This document shows, piece by piece, positions 61,798 to 64,000 of a stretch of DNA of 64,000 nucleotides (positions within the stretch are counted from its first letter, which is position 1; every line of letters begins with the position of its first letter). The stretch is taken from NCBI RefSeq assembly GCF_025231485.1, contig NZ_CP104003.1:2108001-2172000 (forward strand), written 5' to 3'. The position numbers and the translations under genes are program-made. The DNA comes from Salinirubellus salinus. GTDB lineage: Archaea; Halobacteriota; Halobacteria; Halobacteriales; Haloarculaceae. The notes beneath the pieces are model-generated. The model searched no databases, had not been told where the DNA came from, and was given only the letters and a program-made list of their open reading frames with translations.

Positions 61798-63096
61798 TCA
61801 GAGCGCGTCCACGAAGCGGTCGAACGCGCCGCTCTCGGGGTGGACGTGACAGTACGTCCCCAGCGTGCGGTGCTCGGTGAGGCCGTCGTGGTCGCTGTCG
61901 AGTCCGGTGCCGCGGACGGTGTCGAACGCGAACCGGGCGTCACCGGCGGCCTCGGCCGACGAGTAGTGGAACTCGTGGCCCCGGAGGGTCGCCCCCTCGC
62001 TGGCGGTCAGCGTCGACTCGCGCGCCCTGAGTTCCACGTGGTCGAGCGCCCGGTACCGCTCGTGCATCCGCACGTCGGCGGGCAGGACACCCGCCATCGC
62101 GTGTCTCTCGCCGTCGGCGGTGGTGAGCGACTCGGCCAGCGCCATCAGCCCGCCACACTCGCCGAGGACGGGGGTCCCGTCTGCGGCCGCCCCGGCCACG
62201 TCGTCGAGTGCCGGGGCGGAAGCCAGCGTCGCAGCGTGGCGCTCCGGGTAGCCACCGGGGAGGTAGACCGCGTCGCAGTCGGGGAGTGGGTCGCCCGCGA
62301 CGGGCGAGAACACCGCGACGGTGGCCCGCTCGCGGAGCCGTTCGAGGGTCGCCGGGTAGCAGAACGCGAACGCGTCGTCGCGGGCGACGGCGACCGTCCG
62401 GTCGACTCGCGCCTGCGGTTCCCGTTCCGCGTCGGAACGAGGCGGTTCGCGCGCCACGTCCAGCAGTCGGTCGACACGGATCTCTGCGGCGGCCTCGTCC
62501 AGCGCCCCGGGGTCGACCGGCGACTCGCTCCCCAGGTGGAGGCCGAGGTGGCGCTCCGGTATCGAGAGGCCGTCTAACGGCGGGACGCGACCGAGATACG
62601 CCAGTCCGTCGGGGAGCGCCTCGCGGATACCCCGCTCGTGGCGTCCGCCGTGAGCCCGCGCGGCGAGGACGCCGACCACGTCGATGTCGCGGTCGGCGTG
62701 GTCGGCGTACTCCCGGAACCCGAGCGCGCTGGCGGCCACGCTCTCCATCCCGGCACTCGCGTCGACGACGAGGACGACCGGGAGCGAGAGCGCCTCGGCG
62801 ACGACGGCCGTGCTCGTGTCGCCGTCGTACAGCCCCATGGCCCCCTCGACGACGCAGACGTCGCCCTCGCCGCGGTGATAGTTCCGGTGGAGGCCGGTCT
62901 CCCCCTGGAGCCACGGGTCGAGCGTCCGCGACGGTCGGCCGGCGACGGCGGCGTGGTGGCTGGGGTCGATGAAGTCCGGCCCGGCCTTCGCCGGCTGGAC
63001 GGCGTGGCCCGCCCGTTCGAGCGCCCGAACCGTGGCGAGCGTCGCCACCGTCTTCCCGACGCCGGAGGCCGTACCGGCGAGCACGACCCCCTTCAC
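61798..63096 (-). CDS. cbiA: Cobyrinate a,c-diamide synthase CbiA
   Basis: GTG 63096 (MKGVVLAGTASGVGKTVATL) gives 432 residues. An N-terminal nucleotide-binding domain (PAKAGPDFIDPSHHAAVAGR, VEGAMGLYDGDTSTAVV) is followed by a glutaminase-type domain with VLGECGGLMALAESL and GTYCHVHPESGAF. It amidates the a and c side chains of cobyrinic acid. The start overlaps the cbiZ stop by 4 bp (GTGA). A longer upstream in-frame reading overlaps cbiZ and was rejected. Confidence 0.93.
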   Translation of the reverse strand: MKGVVLAGTASGVGKTVATLATVRALERAGHAVQPAKAGPDFIDPSHHAAVAGRPSRTLDPWLQGETGLHRNYHRGEGDVCVVEGAMGLYDGDTSTAVVAEALSLPVVLVVDASAGMESVAASALGFREYADHADRDIDVVGVLAARAHGGRHERGIREALPDGLAYLGRVPPLDGLSIPERHLGLHLGSESPVDPGALDEAAAEIRVDRLLDVAREPPRSDAEREPQARVDRTVAVARDDAFAFCYPATLERLRERATVAVFSPVAGDPLPDCDAVYLPGGYPERHAATLASAPALDDVAGAAADGTPVLGECGGLMALAESLTTADGERHAMAGVLPADVRMHERYRALDHVELRARESTLTASEGATLRGHEFHYSSAEAAGDARFAFDTVRGTGLDSDHDGLTEHRTLGTYCHVHPESGAFDRFVDAL

Positions 63097-63800
63097 GGCT
63101 CTGACACCTCCGGCGTGAACACCGTTGCGCGCTCGTCGGTGACGACGCCGTACTCCGCCGCGGCGACCGACTCGGGGCGCTCGCGCTCGGCGTACCGCGA
63201 GTCGAGACTCGCCCGCACCGCCTCGCGGACACAGGCCCGGGCGGCCGCCCCCACCTCGGTCGCACTCCCCGCGAACGTTACCCGCTCGCCGGCCGGGGCA
63301 CAGCCGACGACGACGGCGTCGCTCGTCGTCCCCGTAAAACCCGTCTCGGCGACGAGCGTGGCCGTCTTCGCCTCGACGACAGCCCCGAGCAGGGTGGCGA
63401 GCGTCCCCTCGGCGAGCGCCCGGGTCGTCCCGACCACGAGGTTGACCGTCCCGGGTCGGGGAGCGGTCGCCGTCCCGCCGTCGGGCAGCGGGAGCGCCGC
63501 CGGGTTCGACACGCCCGCGGTGGCGTAGGCCACCACCGGCCCGAGTCGCGCGCCGCGGGCGTGCTGCAGTTCGACGCCGGTCAGCAACGTCGGCCCACCG
63601 TCGTCGAACCCCGCCTCCCGTCGTCGCTCGGCGGCGTACGCGGTGAGGTCCGTCCGTTCCCACCCCTCCGGGACGGTGACGTTGTAGGCCGCGTCGGCCC
63701 GCTCGTAGCCCCCGTCCCACCCCGTCGAGAGCCAGCGGGCACCGGGCTGTCGGACCCGGAGGACCCCCTCCCGGACCGTCGCGGTGAACGGCTCACGCAT
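63093..63800 (-). CDS. cbiZ: Adenosylcobinamide amidohydrolase CbiZ
   Basis: ATG 63800 (MREPFTATVREGVLRVRQPG) gives 235 residues. The CbiZ pattern is seen in GGYERADAAYNVTVPEGWER, LTGVELQHARGARLGPVVAY and GTVNLVVGTTRALAEGTLAT. CbiZ splits adenosylcobinamide to adenosylcobyric acid, letting archaea use scavenged cobinamide. Its start overlaps the cobD stop by 8 bp (ATGCGTGA), so translation of the whole cluster is chained. Confidence 0.88.
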   Translation of the reverse strand: MREPFTATVREGVLRVRQPGARWLSTGWDGGYERADAAYNVTVPEGWERTDLTAYAAERRREAGFDDGGPTLLTGVELQHARGARLGPVVAYATAGVSNPAALPLPDGGTATAPRPGTVNLVVGTTRALAEGTLATLLGAVVEAKTATLVAETGFTGTTSDAVVVGCAPAGERVTFAGSATEVGAAARACVREAVRASLDSRYAERERPESVAAAEYGVVTDERATVFTPEVSEP

Positions 63801-64000
63801 CGATAGCCTCCAGCACGGCCAGCAGCCGGTCGTGCTCCTCGGGGAGTCGGACCGCGACGCGGACGTGCGAGTCGAGCCCCCGGAAGGTCGTGGCGTCGCG
63901 CAGCGCCACCCCTTCGGCGAGCGCCGCCTCGCAGAGCGCCGCCGGGTCCCGGTCGCCCACGTCGAGCAGGAGGAACGGGGCGGCCGAATCGTGGACCGCG
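63793..64000 (-). CDS. cobD: L-threonine-O-3-phosphate decarboxylase CobD, C-terminal end
   Basis: The reading frame, open from the window edge to the stop at 63793, ends APFLLLDVGDRDPAALCEAA then GVALRDATTFRGLDSHVRVA and HDRLLAVLEAIDA. These are the C-terminal signatures of CobD-type PLP aminotransferase-fold enzymes that make aminopropanol phosphate for the cobalamin linker. The N-terminal part and PLP lysine lie outside the window. Its position upstream of cbiZ supports the call. Confidence 0.75.
   Translation of the reverse strand, partial: AVHDSAAPFLLLDVGDRDPAALCEAALAEGVALRDATTFRGLDSHVRVAVRLPEEHDRLLAVLEAIDA

Noticed and set aside
1-64000. CRISPR array
   Set aside because: No regularly spaced identical short repeats were seen; the repeats found are protein-domain repeats and IS ends.

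Overview
The window is haloarchaeal (class Halobacteria, Euryarchaeota). Most of it is GC-rich with acidic proteins. It carries archaeal STT3/AglB oligosaccharyltransferases, class III (PibD-type) pilin signal peptides, TrmB, FilR1-like and Bat-type regulators, TrmY, the archaeal cobalamin-salvage enzyme CbiZ, a tRNA-Pro without encoded CCA, and TATA boxes about 23-24 nt upstream of start codons, as in leaderless haloarchaeal genes. I cannot assign a genus from the sequence alone.

Layout. Bases 1-8306 are a visibly AT-richer surface-polysaccharide island: three sulfatase-like alkaline-phosphatase-superfamily proteins, an FkbM methyltransferase, a Wzy-like polymerase, and GT2 and GT4 glycosyltransferases. 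Bases 8313-12757 continue the pathway with an AsnB-type amidotransferase, a GT4 enzyme and a polyprenyl-phosphate sugar-phosphate transferase that probably starts the glycan. Bases 13426-21166 hold a type IV pilin, a diverged AglB/STT3, a zinc-ribbon membrane protein, a TumA/TumE-like toxin-antitoxin pair, a nucleotide-sugar epimerase, a VapBC pair and a sugar-1-phosphate nucleotidyltransferase. Bases 21294-27926 carry a 1429-residue PKD/Big2 surface protein with a PGF-CTERM-like tail, a regulator, a second VapBC and several IS200/IS605-like and other IS-end fossils.

Bases 27927-34685 hold a TetR regulator with a zinc-ribbon membrane protein, and a divergent operon of an Ig-repeat surface protein, an MMPL/RND transporter and a TrmB regulator. 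Two near-identical operator-like sites lie between the two units. Bases 34821-43639 carry an iron alcohol dehydrogenase, a rhodanese, UDP-glucose dehydrogenase, a second diverged AglB, a divergent pilin-like protein with two LamG domains, and trmY. Bases 44049-50736 carry a Tat-exported beta protein, an SPFH/GIDE pair, a PH-like membrane protein and a two-gene ABC transporter.

Bases 51013-53064 hold tRNA-Pro(CGG), an apparently intact TnpB and a frameshifted Bat-type regulator remnant. Bases 53065-59564 carry a receiver-PAS protein, membrane proteins, a zinc-rich ArsR-like regulator, an MFS transporter, a duplicated-domain protein and a P-loop kinase. Bases 59543-64000 are a tightly overlapping cobalamin operon on the minus strand (cobD-cbiZ-cbiA-cobO-cobQ).

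The main theme is synthesis and transfer of surface glycans. Nucleotide-sugar enzymes (epimerase, nucleotidyltransferase, UDP-glucose dehydrogenase), glycosyltransferases and an initiating phosphosugar transferase build a lipid-linked glycan, and two unusual STT3 paralogues could transfer it. Each STT3 paralogue sits beside a gene for a pilin-signal protein. The strongest candidate for an undescribed system is this repeated pairing of a diverged STT3 lacking the WWDxG motif with a pilin-type surface protein, one of them a LamG adhesin.
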